DNA from: Canna indica
Lineage: Eukaryota > Streptophyta > Magnoliopsida > Zingiberales > Cannaceae
Direction of reading: 5' to 3'
DNA: 64,000 nt
Assembly (NCBI GenBank): GCA_034359265.1
Contig: CP136898.1
Span: forward strand, 53,805,501-53,869,500
Shown in pieces: positions 11,939-24,904 of this stretch; positions within the stretch are counted from its first letter, which is position 1, and each line of letters opens with the position of its first letter. Below the pieces are notes generated by a model. It saw only the letters and a list, made by a program, of their open reading frames with translations, was not told the origin of the DNA and ran no database searches. The position numbers and the translations under genes were made by a program.

Positions 11939-13721
11939 GTGAACGTTCTGGAGTCGGTCGGGACTTAGATTGCTGGGCGTTTCGAGCCGATACCCCGAAG
12001 ATCAATTAGTCGGCTTCGTTCAAGATTCTATTCGAAAAAATCTTGGAATTCATTGCATTAGTCTATCAAAAATAACTCGATTAACAAATTCTCCCATCAC
12101 AGTGAATGTTCTGGAGTCGGTCGAGACTCAGATTTCTGGTCGTTTCGAGTCGATACCCCGAAGTTCAATCAGTCGGCTTCGTTCAAGATTCTATTCGAAA
12201 TATCTTGCAATTCTTTGCATTAGTCTGTCAATAATAACTCGATTAACAACTTATCCCATCACAGTGAATGTTCTGGAGTCGGTCGGGACTCAAATTGCTG
12301 GGCGTTTCCAGCCAATACCCCGAAGTTCAATCAGTCGGCTTCGTTCAAGATTCTATTCGAAAAATCTTGCAATTCTTTGCATTAGTTTGTCAAAAATAAC
12401 TCGATTAACATCTTCTCCCATCACAGTGAATGTTCTGGAAGCGCCCGGGACTCAGATTTCTGGTCGTTTCGAGTCGATACCTGAAAGTTCAATCAGTAGG
12501 CTTCGTTCAGCATTCTGTTCGAAAAACTGTGTAATTCTTTGCATTAGTTTGTCAAAAATAACTCGATTAACAACTTATCCCATCACAGTGAATGTTCTGG
12601 AGTTGCTCGGGACTCAGATTGCTGGGCGTTTCGAGCCAATACCCCGAAGTTCAATCAGTCGGCTTCGTTCAAGATTCTATTCAAAAAATCTTGCAATTCT
12701 TTGCATTAGTCTGTCAAAAATAACTCGATTAACAACTTCTCCCATCACAGTGAATGTTCTGGAATCGCCCGGGACTCAGATTTTTGGTCGTTTCGAGTCG
12801 ATACCTGAAATTTCAATCAGTAGGCTTCGTTCAACAATCTGTTCGAAAAACCGTGTAATTATTTGCATTAGTCTGTCAAAAATAACTCGATTAACAACTT
12901 ATCCCATCACAGTGAATGTTCTGGAGTTGCTCGGGACTCAGATTGCTGGGCGTTTCGAGCCAATACCCCGAAGTTCAATCAGTCGGCTTCGTTCAAGATT
13001 CTATTCGAAAAATCTTGCAATTCTTTGCATTAGTTTGTCAAAAATAACTCGATTAACAACTTCTCCCATCACAGTGAATGTTATGGAAGCGCCCGGGACT
13101 CAGATTTCTGGTCGTTTCGAGTCGATACCTGAAAGTTCAATCAGTAGGCTTCGTTCAGCATTCTGTTCGAAAAACTATGTAATTCTTTGCATTAGTCTGT
13201 CAAAAATAACTCGATTAACAACTTATCCCATCACAGTGAATGTTCTGGAGTTGCTCGGGACTCAGATTGCTGGGCGTTTCGAGCCGATACCCCGAAGTTC
13301 AATCAGTCGGCTTCGTTCAAGATTCTATTCGAAATATCTTGCAATTCTTTGCATTAGTCTATCAAAAATAACTCGATTAACAACTTATCCCATCACAGTG
13401 AATGTTCTGGAGTCGGTCGGGACTCAGATTGCTGGGCGTTTCGAGCCGATACCCCGAAGTTCAATTAGTCGGCTTCGTTCAAGATTCTATTCGAAAAACC
13501 GTGTAATTCTTTGCATTAGTCTGTCAAAAATAACTTGATTAACAACTTATCCCATCACAGTGAATGTTCTGGAGTTGCTCGGGACTCAGATTGCTGGGCG
13601 TTTCGAGCCAATACCCCGAAGTTCAATCAGTCGGCTTCGTTCAAGATTCTATTCGAAATATCTTGCAATTCTTTGCATTAGTCTATCAAAAATAACTCGA
13701 TTAACAACTTATCCCATCACA
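11939..13721 (+). repeat. Domain B 11-mer, copy 2, with chimeric tenth monomer
   Basis: M-a-b-(c-d)3-X-d, 1783 bp. It begins like 6427 and 9345 (GAAGATCAATTAG in M is shared with 9345). The tenth monomer X (13398-13559) has a left part like M (TCGAGCCGATACC, TCAATTAGTCGG) and a right part like class c (AAAACCGTGTAATTC). The switch lies in or beside the A-tract. The next monomer is d at 13560. Confidence 0.88.
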
Positions 13722-15504
13722 GTGAATGTTCTGGAGTCGGTCGGGACTTACATTGCTGGGCGTTTCGAGCCGATACCCCGAAGTTCAATTAGTCGGCTTC
13801 GTTCAAGATTCTATTCGAAAAAATCTTGGAATTCATTGCATTAGTCTATCAAAAATAACTCGATTAACAAATTCTCCCATCACAGTGAATGTTCTGGAGT
13901 CGGTCGAGACTCAGATTTCTGGTCGTTTCGAGTCGATACCCCGAAGTTCAATCAGTCGGCTTCGTTCAAGATTCTATTCGAAATATCTTGCAATTCTTTG
14001 CATTAGTCTGTCAATAATAACTCGATTAACAACTTATCCCATCACAGTGAATGTTCTGGAGTCGGTCGGGACTCAAATTGCTGGGCGTTTCCAGCCAATA
14101 CCCCGAAGTTCAATCAGTCGGCTTCGTTCAAGATTCTATTCGAAAAATCTTGCAATTCTTTGCATTAGTTTGTCAAAAATAACTCGATTAACATCTTCTC
14201 CCATCACAGTGAATGTTCTGGAAGCGCCCGGGACTCAGATTTCTGGTCGTTTCGAGTCGATACCTGAAAGTTCAATCAGTAGGCTTCGTTCAGCATTCTG
14301 TTCGAAAAACTGTGTAATTCTTTGCATTAGTTTGTCAAAAATAACTCGATTAACAACTTATCCCATCACAGTGAATGTTCTGGAGTTGCTCGGGACTCAG
14401 ATTGCTGGGCGTTTCGAGCCAATACCCCGAAGTTCAATCAGTCGGCTTCGTTCAAGATTCTATTCAAAAAATCTTGCAATTCTTTGCATTAGTCTGTCAA
14501 AAATAACTCGATTAACAACTTCTCCCATCACAGTGAATGTTCTGGAATCGCCCGGGACTCAGATTTTTGGTCGTTTCGAGTCGATACCTGAAATTTCAAT
14601 CAGTAGGCTTCGTTCAACAATCTGTTCGAAAAACCGTGTAATTCTTTGCATTAGTCTGTCAAAAATAACTCGATTAACAACTTATCCCATCACAGTGAAT
14701 GTTCTGGAGTTGCTCGGGACTCAGATTGCTGGGCGTTTCGAGCCAATACCCCGAAGTTCAATCAGTCGGCTTCGTTCAAGATTCTATTCGAAAAATCTTG
14801 CAATTCTTTGCATTAGTTTGTCAAAAATAACTCGATTAACAACTTCTCCCATCATAGTGAATGTTATGGAAGCGCCCGGGACTCAGATTTCTGGTCGTTT
14901 CGAGTCGATACCTGAAAGTTCAATCAGTAGGCTTCGTTCAGCATTCTGTTCGAAAAACTATGTAATTCTTTGCATTAGTCTGTCAAAAATAACTCGATTA
15001 ACAACTTATCCCATCACAGTGAATGTTCTGGAGTTGCTCGGGACTCAGATTGCTGGGCGTTTCGAGCCGATACCCCGAAGTTCAATCAGTCGGCTTCGTT
15101 CAAGATTCTATTCGAAATATCTTGCAATTCTTTGCATTAGTCTATCAAAAATAACTCGATTAACAACTTATCCCATCACAGTGAATGTTCTGGAGTCGGT
15201 CGGGACTCAGATTGCTGGGCGTTTCGAGCCGATACCCCGAAGTTCAATTAGTCGGCTTCGTTCAAGATTCTATTCGAAAAACCGTGTAATTCTTTGCATT
15301 AGTCTGTCAAAAATAACTCGATTAACAACTTATCCCATCACAGTGAATGTTCTGGAGTTGCTCGGGACTCAGATTGCTGGGCGTTTCGAGCCAATACCCC
15401 GAAGTTCAATCAGTCGGCTTCGTTCAAGATTCTATTCGAAATATCTTGCAATTCTTTGCATTAGTCTATCAAAAATAACTCGATTAACAACTTATCCCAT
15501 CACA
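13722..15504 (+). repeat. Domain C block P (11-mer), copy 1
   Basis: M-a-b-(c-d)3-X-d. The chimeric X monomer is at 15181 and the last d at 15343. It continues the organisation of the preceding domain B 11-mer, so the B/C boundary is drawn for convenience at the first GACTTACA-type M. CATCATAGTG near 14863 distinguishes it from the copy at 19395. Confidence 0.9.
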
Positions 15505-17124
15505 GTGAATGTTCTGGAGTCGGTCGGGACTTACATTGCTGGGCGTTTCGAGCCGATACCCCGAAGTTCAATTAGTCGGCTTCGTTCAAGATTCTATTCG
15601 AAAAAATCTTGGAATTCATTGCATTAGTCTATCAAAAATAACTCGATTAACAAATTCTCCCATCACAGTGAATGTTCTGGAGTCGGTCGAGACTCAGATT
15701 TCTGGTCGTTTCGAGTCGATACCCCGAAGTTCAATCAGTCGGCTTCGTTCAAGATTCTATTCGAAAATTCTTGCAATTCTTTGCATCAGTCAGTCAAAAA
15801 TAACTCGATTAACAACTTATCCCATCACAGTGAATGTTCTGGAGTCGGTCAGGACTCAGATTGCTGGGCGTTTCCAGCCAATACCCCGAAGTTCAATCAG
15901 TCGGCTTCGTTCAAGATTCTATTCAAAAAATCTTGCAATTCTTTGCATTAGTCTGTCAAAAATAACTCGATTAACAACTTCTCCCATCACAGTGAATGTT
16001 CTGGAATCGCCCGGGACTCAGATTTCTGGTCATTTTGAGTCGATACCTGAAAGTTCAATCAGTAGGCTTCGTTCAGCAATCTGTTCGAAAAACCGTGTAA
16101 TTCTTTGCATTAGTCTGTCAAAAATAACTCGATTAACAACTTATCCCATCACAGTGAATGTTCTGGAGTTGCTCGGGACTCAGATTGCTGGGCGTTTCGA
16201 GCCAATACCCCAAAGTTCAATCAGTCGGCTTCGTTCAAGATTCTATTCGAAATATCTTGCAATTCTTTGCATTAGTCTATCAAAAATAACTCGATTAACA
16301 ACTTCTCCCATCACAGTGAATGTTCTGGAGTCCCCGGGACTCAGATTTTCGGTCGTTTCGAGTCGATACCCGAAAGTTCAATCAGTAGGCTTCGTTCAGC
16401 ATTCTGTTCAAAACACCGTGTAATTCTTTGCATCAGTCTGTCAAAAATAACTCGATTAACAACTTATCCCATCACAGTGAATGTTCTGGAGATGGTCGGG
16501 ACTCAGATTTCTGGTCGTTTCGAGTCGATTCCCCGAAGATCAATCTGTCGGCTTCGTTCAAGATTCTATTCAAAAAATCTTGCAATTCTTTGCATCAGTC
16601 AGTCAAAAATAACTCGATTAACAACTTACCCCATCACAGTGAATGTTCTGGAGTCGGTCGGGACTCAGATTGCTGGGCGTTTCCAGCCGATACCCCGAAG
16701 CTCAATCAGTCGGCTTCGTTCAAGATTCTATTCAAAAAATCTTGCAATTCTTTGCATTAGTCTGTCAAAAATAACTCGATTAACAACTTATCCCATCACA
16801 GTGAATGTTCTGGAATCGCCCGGGACTCAGATTTCTGGTCGTTTCGAGTCGATACCTGAAAGTTCAATCAGTAGGCTTCGTTCAGCATTCTGTTCGAAAA
16901 ACTGTGTAATTCTTTGCATTAGTCTGTCAAAAATAACTCGATTAACAACTTATCCTATCACAGTGAATGTTGTGGAGTTGCTCGGGACTCAGATTGCTGG
17001 GCGTTTCGAGTCGATACCCCGAAGTTCAATCAGTCGGCTTCGTTCAAGATTCTGTTCGAAATATCTTGCAATTCTTTGCATTAGTCTATCAAAAATAACT
17101 CGATTAACAACTTATCCCATCACA
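15505..17124 (+). repeat. Domain C block Q (10-mer), copy 1
   Basis: M-a-b-c-d-c*-a'-b'-c-d. c* (16316-16476) is 161 bp because GAATCGCCCGGG is replaced by GAGTCCCCGGG, one base shorter. This cancels the extra A of M in the block total (1620 bp). The a' at 16477 reads GGAGATGGTCGGG and GATCAATCTGTCGG. Confidence 0.9.
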
Positions 17125-17449
17125 GTGAACGTTCTGGAGTCGGTCGGGACTTAGATTGCTGGGCGTTTCGAGCCGATACCCCGAAGTTCAATTAGTCGGC
17201 TTCGTTCAAGATTCTATTCGAAAAAATCTTGGAATTCATTGCATTAGTCTATCAAAAATAACTCGATTAACAAATTCTCCCATCACAGTGAATGTTCTGG
17301 AGTCGGTCGAGACTCAAATTTCTGGTCGTTTCGAGTCGATACCCCGAAGTTCAATCAGTCGGCTTCGTTCAAGATTCTATTCGAAAATTCTTGCAATTCT
17401 ATGCATCAGTCAGTCAAAAATAACTCGATTAACAACTTATCCCATCACA
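17125..17449 (+). repeat. Domain C block R (2-mer), copy 1
   Basis: Only M and a (163 + 162 bp) before another M begins at 17450. The a monomer reads GACTCAAATTTCTGG and TTCTATGCATC, variants shared with the start of block Q' at 22798. R is therefore the truncated head of a Q'-like block joined to a Q block. Confidence 0.88.
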
Positions 17450-19069
17450 GTGAATGTTCTGGAGTCGGTCGGGACTTACATTGCTGGGCGTTTCGAGCCG
17501 ATACCCCGAAGTTCAATTAGTCGGCTTCGTTCAAGATTCTATTCGAAAAAATCTTGGAATTCATTGCATTAGTCTATCAAAAATAACTCGATTAACAAAT
17601 TCTCCCATCACAGTGAATGTTCTGGAGTCGGTCGGGACTCAGATTTCTGGTCGTTTCGAGTCGATACCCCGAAGTTCAATCAGTCGGCTTCGTTCAAGAT
17701 TCTATTCGAAAATTCTTGCAATTCTTTGCATCAGTCAGTCAAAAATAACTCGATTAACAACTTATCCCATCACAGTGAATGTTCTGGAGTCGGTCAGGAC
17801 TCAGATTGCTGGGCGTTTCCAGCCAATACCCCGAAGTTCAATCAGTCGGCTTCGTTCAAGATTCTATTCAAAAAATCTTGCAATTCTTTGCATTAGTCTG
17901 TCAAAAATAACTCGATTAACAACTTCTCCCATCACAGTGAATGTTCTGGAATCGCCCGGGACTCAGATTTCTGGTCATTTTGAGTCGATACCTGAAAGTT
18001 CAATCAGTAGGCTTCGTTCAGCAATCTGTTCGAAAAACCGTGTAATTCTTTGCATTAGTCTGTCAAAAATAACTCGATTAACAACTTATCCCATCACAGT
18101 GAATGTTCTGGAGTTGCTCGGGACTCAGATTGCTGGGCGTTTCGAGCCAATACCCCAAAGTTCAATCAGTCGGCTTCGTTCAAGATTCTATTCGAAATAT
18201 CTTGCAATTCTTTGCATTAGTCTATCAAAAATAACTCGATTAACAACTTCTCCCATCACAGTGAATGTTCTGGAGTCCCCGGGACTCAGATTTTCGGTCG
18301 TTTCGAGTCGATACCCGAAAGTTCAATCAGTAGGCTTCGTTCAGCATTCTGTTCAAAACACCGTGTAATTCTTTGCATCAGTCTGTCAAAAATAACTCGA
18401 TTAACAACTTATCCCATCACAGTGAATGTTCTGGAGATGGTCGGGACTCAGATTTCTGGTCGTTTCGAGTCGATTCCCCGAAGATCAATCTGTCGGCTTC
18501 GTTCAAGATTCTATTCAAAAAATCTTGCAATTCTTTGCATCAGTCAGTCAAAAATAACTCGATTAACAACTTACCCCATCACAGTGAATGTTCTGGAGTC
18601 GGTCGGGACTCAGATTGCTGGGCGTTTCCAGCCGATACCCCGAAGCTCAATCAGTCGGCTTCGTTCAAGATTCTATTCAAAAAATCTTGCAATTCTTTGC
18701 ATTAGTCTGTCAAAAATAACTCGATTAACAACTTATCCCATCACAGTGAATGTTCTGGAATCGCCCGGGACTCAGATTTCTGGTCGTTTCGAGTCGATAC
18801 CTGAAAGTTCAATCAGTAGGCTTCGTTCAGCATTCTGTTCGAAAAACTGTGTAATTCTTTGCATTAGTCTGTCAAAAATAACTCGATTAACAACTTATCC
18901 TATCACAGTGAATGTTGTGGAGTTGCTCGGGACTCAGATTGCTGGGCGTTTCGAGTCGATACCCCGAAGTTCAATCAGTCGGCTTCGTTCAAGATTCTGT
19001 TCGAAATATCTTGCAATTCTTTGCATTAGTCTATCAAAAATAACTCGATTAACAACTTATCCCATCACA
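17450..19069 (+). repeat. Domain C block Q (10-mer), copy 2
   Basis: Same order as 15505-17124, with the 161-bp c* at 18261. One visible difference is GTCGGGACTC in the a monomer where copy 1 has GTCGAGACTC. Confidence 0.9.
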
Positions 19070-19394
19070 GTGAACGTTCTGGAGTCGGTCGGGACTTAGA
19101 TTGCTGGGCGTTTCGAGCCGATACCCCGAAGTTCAATTAGTCGGCTTCGTTCAAGATTCTATTCGAAAAAATCTTGGAATTCATTGCATTAGTCTATCAA
19201 AAATAACTCGATTAACAAATTCTCCCATCACAGTGAATGTTCTGGAGTCGGTCGAGACTCAAATTTCTGGTCGTTTCGAGTCGATACCCCGAAGTTCAAT
19301 CAGTCGGCTTCGTTCAAGATTCTATTCGAAAATTCTTGCAATTCTATGCATCAGTCAGTCAAAAATAACTCGATTAACAACTTATCCCATCACA
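19070..19394 (+). repeat. Domain C block R (2-mer), copy 2
   Basis: Repeat of 17125-17449 exactly 1945 bp downstream, with the same GACTCAAATTTCTGG and TTCTATGCATC variants. It again ends at an M of the GACTTACA type. Confidence 0.88.
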
Positions 19395-21177
19395 GTGAAT
19401 GTTCTGGAGTCGGTCGGGACTTACATTGCTGGGCGTTTCGAGCCGATACCCCGAAGTTCAATTAGTCGGCTTCGTTCAAGATTCTATTCGAAAAAATCTT
19501 GGAATTCATTGCATTAGTCTATCAAAAATAACTCGATTAACAAATTCTCCCATCACAGTGAATGTTCTGGAGTCGGTCGAGACTCAGATTTCTGGTCGTT
19601 TCGAGTCGATACCCCGAAGTTCAATCAGTCGGCTTCGTTCAAGATTCTATTCGAAATATCTTGCAATTCTTTGCATTAGTCTGTCAATAATAACTCGATT
19701 AACAACTTATCCCATCACAGTGAATGTTCTGGAGTCGGTCGGGACTCAAATTGCTGGGCGTTTCCAGCCAATACCCCGAAGTTCAATCAGTCGGCTTCGT
19801 TCAAGATTCTATTCGAAAAATCTTGCAATTCTTTGCATTAGTTTGTCAAAAATAACTCGATTAACATCTTCTCCCATCACAGTGAATGTTCTGGAAGCGC
19901 CCGGGACTCAGATTTCTGGTCGTTTCGAGTCGATACCTGAAAGTTCAATCAGTAGGCTTCGTTCAGCATTCTGTTCGAAAAACTGTGTAATTCTTTGCAT
20001 TAGTTTGTCAAAAATAACTCGATTAACAACTTATCCCATCACAGTGAATGTTCTGGAGTTGCTCGGGACTCAGATTGCTGGGCGTTTCGAGCCAATACCC
20101 CGAAGTTCAATCAGTCGGCTTCGTTCAAGATTCTATTCAAAAAATCTTGCAATTCTTTGCATTAGTCTGTCAAAAATAACTCGATTAACAACTTCTCCCA
20201 TCACAGTGAATGTTCTGGAATCGCCCGGGACTCAGATTTTTGGTCGTTTCGAGTCGATACCTGAAATTTCAATCAGTAGGCTTCGTTCAACAATCTGTTC
20301 GAAAAACCGTGTAATTCTTTGCATTAGTCTGTCAAAAATAACTCGATTAACAACTTATCCCATCACAGTGAATGTTCTGGAGTTGCTCGGGACTCAGATT
20401 GCTGGGCGTTTCGAGCCAATACCCCGAAGTTCAATCAGTCGGCTTCGTTCAAGATTCTATTCGAAAAATCTTGCAATTCTTTGCATTAGTTTGTCAAAAA
20501 TAACTCGATTAACAACTTCTCCCATCACAGTGAATGTTATGGAAGCGCCCGGGACTCAGATTTCTGGTCGTTTCGAGTCGATACCTGAAAGTTCAATCAG
20601 TAGGCTTCGTTCAGCATTCTGTTCGAAAAACTATGTAATTCTTTGCATTAGTCTGTCAAAAATAACTCGATTAACAACTTATCCCATCACAGTGAATGTT
20701 CTGGAGTTGCTCGGGACTCAGATTGCTGGGCGTTTCGAGCCGATACCCCGAAGTTCAATCAGTCGGCTTCGTTCAAGATTCTATTCGAAATATCTTGCAA
20801 TTCTTTGCATTAGTCTATCAAAAATAACTCGATTAACAACTTATCCCATCACAGTGAATGTTCTGGAGTCGGTCGGGACTCAGATTGCTGGGCGTTTCGA
20901 GCCGATACCCCGAAGTTCAATTAGTCGGCTTCGTTCAAGATTCTATTCGAAAAACCGTGTAATTCTTTGCATTAGTCTGTCAAAAATAACTCGATTAACA
21001 ACTTATCCCATCACAGTGAATGTTCTGGAGTTGCTCGGGACTCAGATTGCTGGGCGTTTCGAGCCAATACCCCGAAGTTCAATCAGTCGGCTTCGTTCAA
21101 GATTCTATTCGAAATATCTTGCAATTCTTTGCATTAGTCTATCAAAAATAACTCGATTAACAACTTATCCCATCACA
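19395..21177 (+). repeat. Domain C block P (11-mer), copy 2
   Basis: Near-identical to 13722-15504 at an offset of 5673 bp; X is at 20854. The only difference I noted is CATCACAGTG where copy 1 has CATCATAGTG. Confidence 0.9.
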
Positions 21178-22797
21178 GTGAATGTTCTGGAGTCGGTCGG
21201 GACTTACATTGCTGGGCGTTTCGAGCCGATACCCCGAAGTTCAATTAGTCGGCTTCGTTCAAGATTCTATTCGAAAAAATCTTGGAATTCATTGCATTAG
21301 TCTATCAAAAATAACTCGATTAACAAATTCTCCCATCACAGTGAATGTTCTGGAGTCGGTCGAGACTCAGATTTCTGGTCGTTTCGAGTCGATACCCCGA
21401 AGTTCAATCAGTCGGCTTCGTTCAAGATTCTATTCGAAAATTCTTGCAATTCTTTGCATCAGTCAGTCAAAAATAACTCGATTAACAACTTATCCCATCA
21501 CAGTGAATGTTCTGGAGTCGGTCAGGACTCAGATTGCTGGGCGTTTCCAGCCAATACCCCGAAGTTCAATCAGTCGGCTTCGTTCAAGATTCTATTCAAA
21601 AAATCTTGCAATTCTTTGCATTAGTCTGTCAAAAATAACTCGATTAACAACTTCTCCCATCACAGTGAATGTTCTGGAATCGCCCGGGACTCAGATTTCT
21701 GGTCATTTTGAGTCGATACCTGAAAGTTCAATCAGTAGGCTTCGTTCAGCAATCTGTTCGAAAAACCGTGTAATTCTTTGCATTAGTCTGTCAAAAATAA
21801 CTCGATTAACAACTTATCCCATCACAGTGAATGTTCTGGAGTTGCTCGGGACTCAGATTGCTGGGCGTTTCGAGCCAATACCCCAAAGTTCAATCAGTCG
21901 GCTTCGTTCAAGATTCTATTCGAAATATCTTGCAATTCTTTGCATTAGTCTATCAAAAATAACTCGATTAACAACTTCTCCCATCACAGTGAATGTTCTG
22001 GAGTCCCCGGGACTCAGATTTTCGGTCGTTTCGAGTCGATACCCGAAAGTTCAATCAGTAGGCTTCGTTCAGCATTCTGTTCAAAACACCGTGTAATTCT
22101 TTGCATCAGTCTGTCAAAAATAACTCGATTAACAACTTATCCCATCACAGTGAATGTTCTGGAGATGGTCGGGACTCAGATTTCTGGTCGTTTCGAGTCG
22201 ATTCCCCGAAGATCAATCTGTCGGCTTCGTTCAAGATTCTATTCAAAAAATCTTGCAATTCTTTGCATCAGTCAGTCAAAAATAACTCGATTAACAACTT
22301 ACCCCATCACAGTGAATGTTCTGGAGTCGGTCGGGACTCAGATTGCTGGGCGTTTCCAGCCGATACCCCGAAGCTCAATCAGTCGGCTTCGTTCAAGATT
22401 CTATTCGAAAAATCTTGCAATTCTTTGCATTAGTCTGTCAAAAATAACTCGATTAACAACTTATCCCATCACAGTGAATGTTCTGGAATCGCCCGGGACT
22501 CAGATTTCTGGTCGTTTCGAGTCGATACCTGAAAGTTCAATCAGTAGGCTTCGTTCAGCATTCTGTTCGAAAAACTGTGTAATTCTTTGCATTAGTCTGT
22601 CAAAAATAACTCGATTAACAACTTATCCTATCACAGTGAATGTTGTGGAGTTGCTCGGGACTCAGATTGCTGGGCGTTTCGAGTCGATACCCCGAAGTTC
22701 AATCAGTCGGCTTCGTTCAAGATTCTGTTCGAAATATCTTGCAATTCTTTGCATTAGTCTATCAAAAATAACTCGATTAACAACTTATCCCATCACA
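21178..22797 (+). repeat. Domain C block Q (10-mer), copy 3
   Basis: Same order as the other Q blocks, 161-bp c* at 21989. The b' monomer ends with ATTCGAAAAATC where copies 1 and 2 have ATTCAAAAAATC. Confidence 0.9.
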
Positions 22798-24417
22798 GTG
22801 AACGTTCTGGAGTCGGTCGGGACTTAGATTGCAGGGCGTTTCGAGCCGATACCCCGAAGTTCAATTAGTCGGCTTCGTTCAAGATTCTATTCGAAAAAAT
22901 CTTGGAATTCATTGCATTAGTCTATCAAAAATAACTCGATTAACAAATTCTCCCATCACAGTGAATGTTTTGGAGTCGGTCGAGACTCAAATTTCTGGTC
23001 GTTTCGAGTCGATACCCCGAAGTTCAATCAGTCGGCTTCGTTCAAGATTCTATTCGAAAATTCTTGCAATTCTATGCATCAGTCAGTCAAAAATAACTCG
23101 ATTAACAACTTATCCCATCACAGTGAATGTTCTGGAGTCGGTCAGGACTCAGATTGCTGGGCGTTTCCAGCCAATACCCCGAAGTTCAATCAGTCGGCTT
23201 CGTTCAAGATTCTATTCAAAAAATCTTGCAATTCTTTGCATTAGTCTGTCAAAAATAACTCGATTAACAACTTCTCCCATCAAAGTGAATGTTCTGGAAT
23301 CGCCCGGGACTCAGATTTCTGGTCATTTCGAGTCGATACCTGAAAGTTCAATCAGTAGGCTTCGTTCAGCAATCTGTTCGAAAAACCGTGTAATTCTTTG
23401 CATTAGTCTGTCAAAAATAACTCGATTAACAACTTATCCCATCACAGTGAATGTTCTGGAGTTGCTCGGGACTCAGATTGCTGGGCGTTTCGAGCCAATA
23501 CCCCGAAGTTCAATCAGTCGGCTTCGTTCAAGATTCTATTCGAAATATCTTGCAATTCTTTGCATTAGTCTATCAAAAATAACTCGATTAACAACTTCTC
23601 CCATCACAGTGAATGTTCTGGAGTCCCCGGGACTCAGATTTTCGGTCGTTTCGAGTCGATACCCGAAAGTTCAATCAGTAGGCTTCGTTCAGCATTCTGT
23701 TCAAAACACCGTGTAATAATTTGCATCAGTCTGTCAAAAATAAATCGATTAACAACTTATCCCATCACAGTGAATGTTCTGGAGATGGTCAGGACTCAGA
23801 TTTCTGGTCGTTTCGAGTCGATTCCCCGAAGATCAATCTGTCGGCTTCGTTCAAGATTCTATTCAAAAAATCTTGCAATTCTTTGCATCAGTCAGTCAAA
23901 AATAACTCGATTAACAACTTATCCCATCACAGTGAATGTTCTGGAGTCGGTCGGGACTCAGATTGCTGGGCGTTTCCAGCCGATACCCCGAAGCTCAATC
24001 AGTCGGCTTCGTTCAAGATTCTATTCGAAAAATCTTGCAATTCTTTGCATTAGTCTGTCAAAAATAACTCGATTAACAACTTATCCCATCACAGTGAATG
24101 TTCTGGAATCGCCCGGGACTCAGATTTCTGGTCGTTTCGAGTCGATACCTGAAAGTTCAATCAGTAGGCTTCGTTCAGCATTCTGTTCGAAAAACTGTGT
24201 AATTCTTTGCATTAGTCTGTCAAAAATAACTCGATTAACAACTTATCCTATCACAGTGAATGTTGTGGAGTTGCTCGGGACTCAGATTGCTGGGCGTTTC
24301 GAGTCGATACCCCGAAGTTCAATCAGTCGGCTTCGTTCAAGATTCTATTCGAAATATCTTGCAATTCTTTGCATTAGTCTATCAAAAATAACTCGATTAA
24401 CAACTTATCCCATCACA
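22798..24417 (+). repeat. Domain C block Q' (10-mer, R-type head)
   Basis: M-a-b-c-d-c*-a'-b'-c-d, with c* at 23609. The M and a monomers carry R-block variants (GACTCAAATTTC, TTCTATGCATC), and the rest follows Q. It also has private changes: GATTGCAGGGCG in M, ATCAAAGTGAATG near 23280, and GTAATAATTTGC near 23713. Confidence 0.9.
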
Positions 24418-24904
24418 GTGAACGTTCTGGAGTCGGTCGGGACTTAGATTGCTGGGCGTTTCGAGCCGATACCCCGAAGTTCAATTAGTCGGCTTCGTTC
24501 AAGATTCTATTCGAAAAAATCTTGGAATTCATTGCATTAGTCTATCAAAAATAACTCGATTAACAAATTCTCCCATCACAGTGAATGTTCTGGAGTCGGT
24601 CGGGACTCAGATTTCTGGTCGTTTCGAGTCGATACCCCGAAGTTCAATCAGTCGACTTCGTTCAAGATTTTATTCGAAAATTCTTGCAATTCTTTGCATC
24701 AGTCAGTCAAAAATAACTCGATTAACAACTTATCCCATCACAGTGAATGTTCTGGAGTCGGTCGGGACTCAAATTGCTGGGCGTTTCCAGCCAATACCCC
24801 GAAGTTCAATCTGTCGGCTTCGTTCAAGATTCTATTCAAAAAATCTTGCAATTCTTTGCATTAGTCTGTCAAAAATAACTCGATTAACAACTTCTCCCAT
24901 CACA
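24418..24904 (+). repeat. Domain D 3-mer (n=0)
   Basis: M-a-b only, 487 bp, then a new M. The a monomer reads AGATTTTATTCG and CAGTCGACTTCG; the b monomer reads TCAATCTGTCGG. Confidence 0.9.

Larger units (their letters stand above)
5292..13721 (+). repeat. Domain B: 2918-bp 18-mer HOR (7-mer + 11-mer)
   Basis: Three successive super-units: 5292-8209 (2918 bp), 8210-10803 (2594 bp, two monomers fewer) and 10804-13721 (2918 bp). Each pairs an M-a-b-(c-d)2 block with an M-a-b-(c-d)3 or 4 block. A diagnostic TTCTTTGAATCAG in the a monomer of each 7-mer (near 5567, 8485 and 11079) and GACTCAAATTG in the b monomer of the longer block recur in phase, so the 18-mer amplified as a unit. Confidence 0.9.
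13722..24417 (+). repeat. Domain C: P, Q and R block mosaic with large duplications
   Basis: Blocks run P-Q-R-Q-R-P-Q-Q', where P is an 11-mer (1783 bp), Q a 10-mer (1620 bp) and R a 2-mer (325 bp). Q-R is repeated in tandem with a 1945-bp period (15505 and 17450). P-Q recurs 5673 bp downstream (13722 and 19395). M monomers heading P and Q carry GACTTACATTG; those heading R and Q' carry GACTTAGATTG. Confidence 0.9.

Noticed and set aside
5292..13721. Segmental duplication of a gene cluster
   Set aside because: The 2918-bp period is a multiple of the satellite monomer, not a gene-sized unit, and contains no non-satellite sequence.
13726..15627. 633-codon plus-strand open frame, near-identical to one at 19399-21300, as a repetitive protein gene
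   Set aside because: It spans monomer repeats only, starts within one M monomer and ends just after the extra A of the next. There is no promoter, no non-repeat domain and no sign of selection on the frame; substitutions between classes are freely amino-acid changing.
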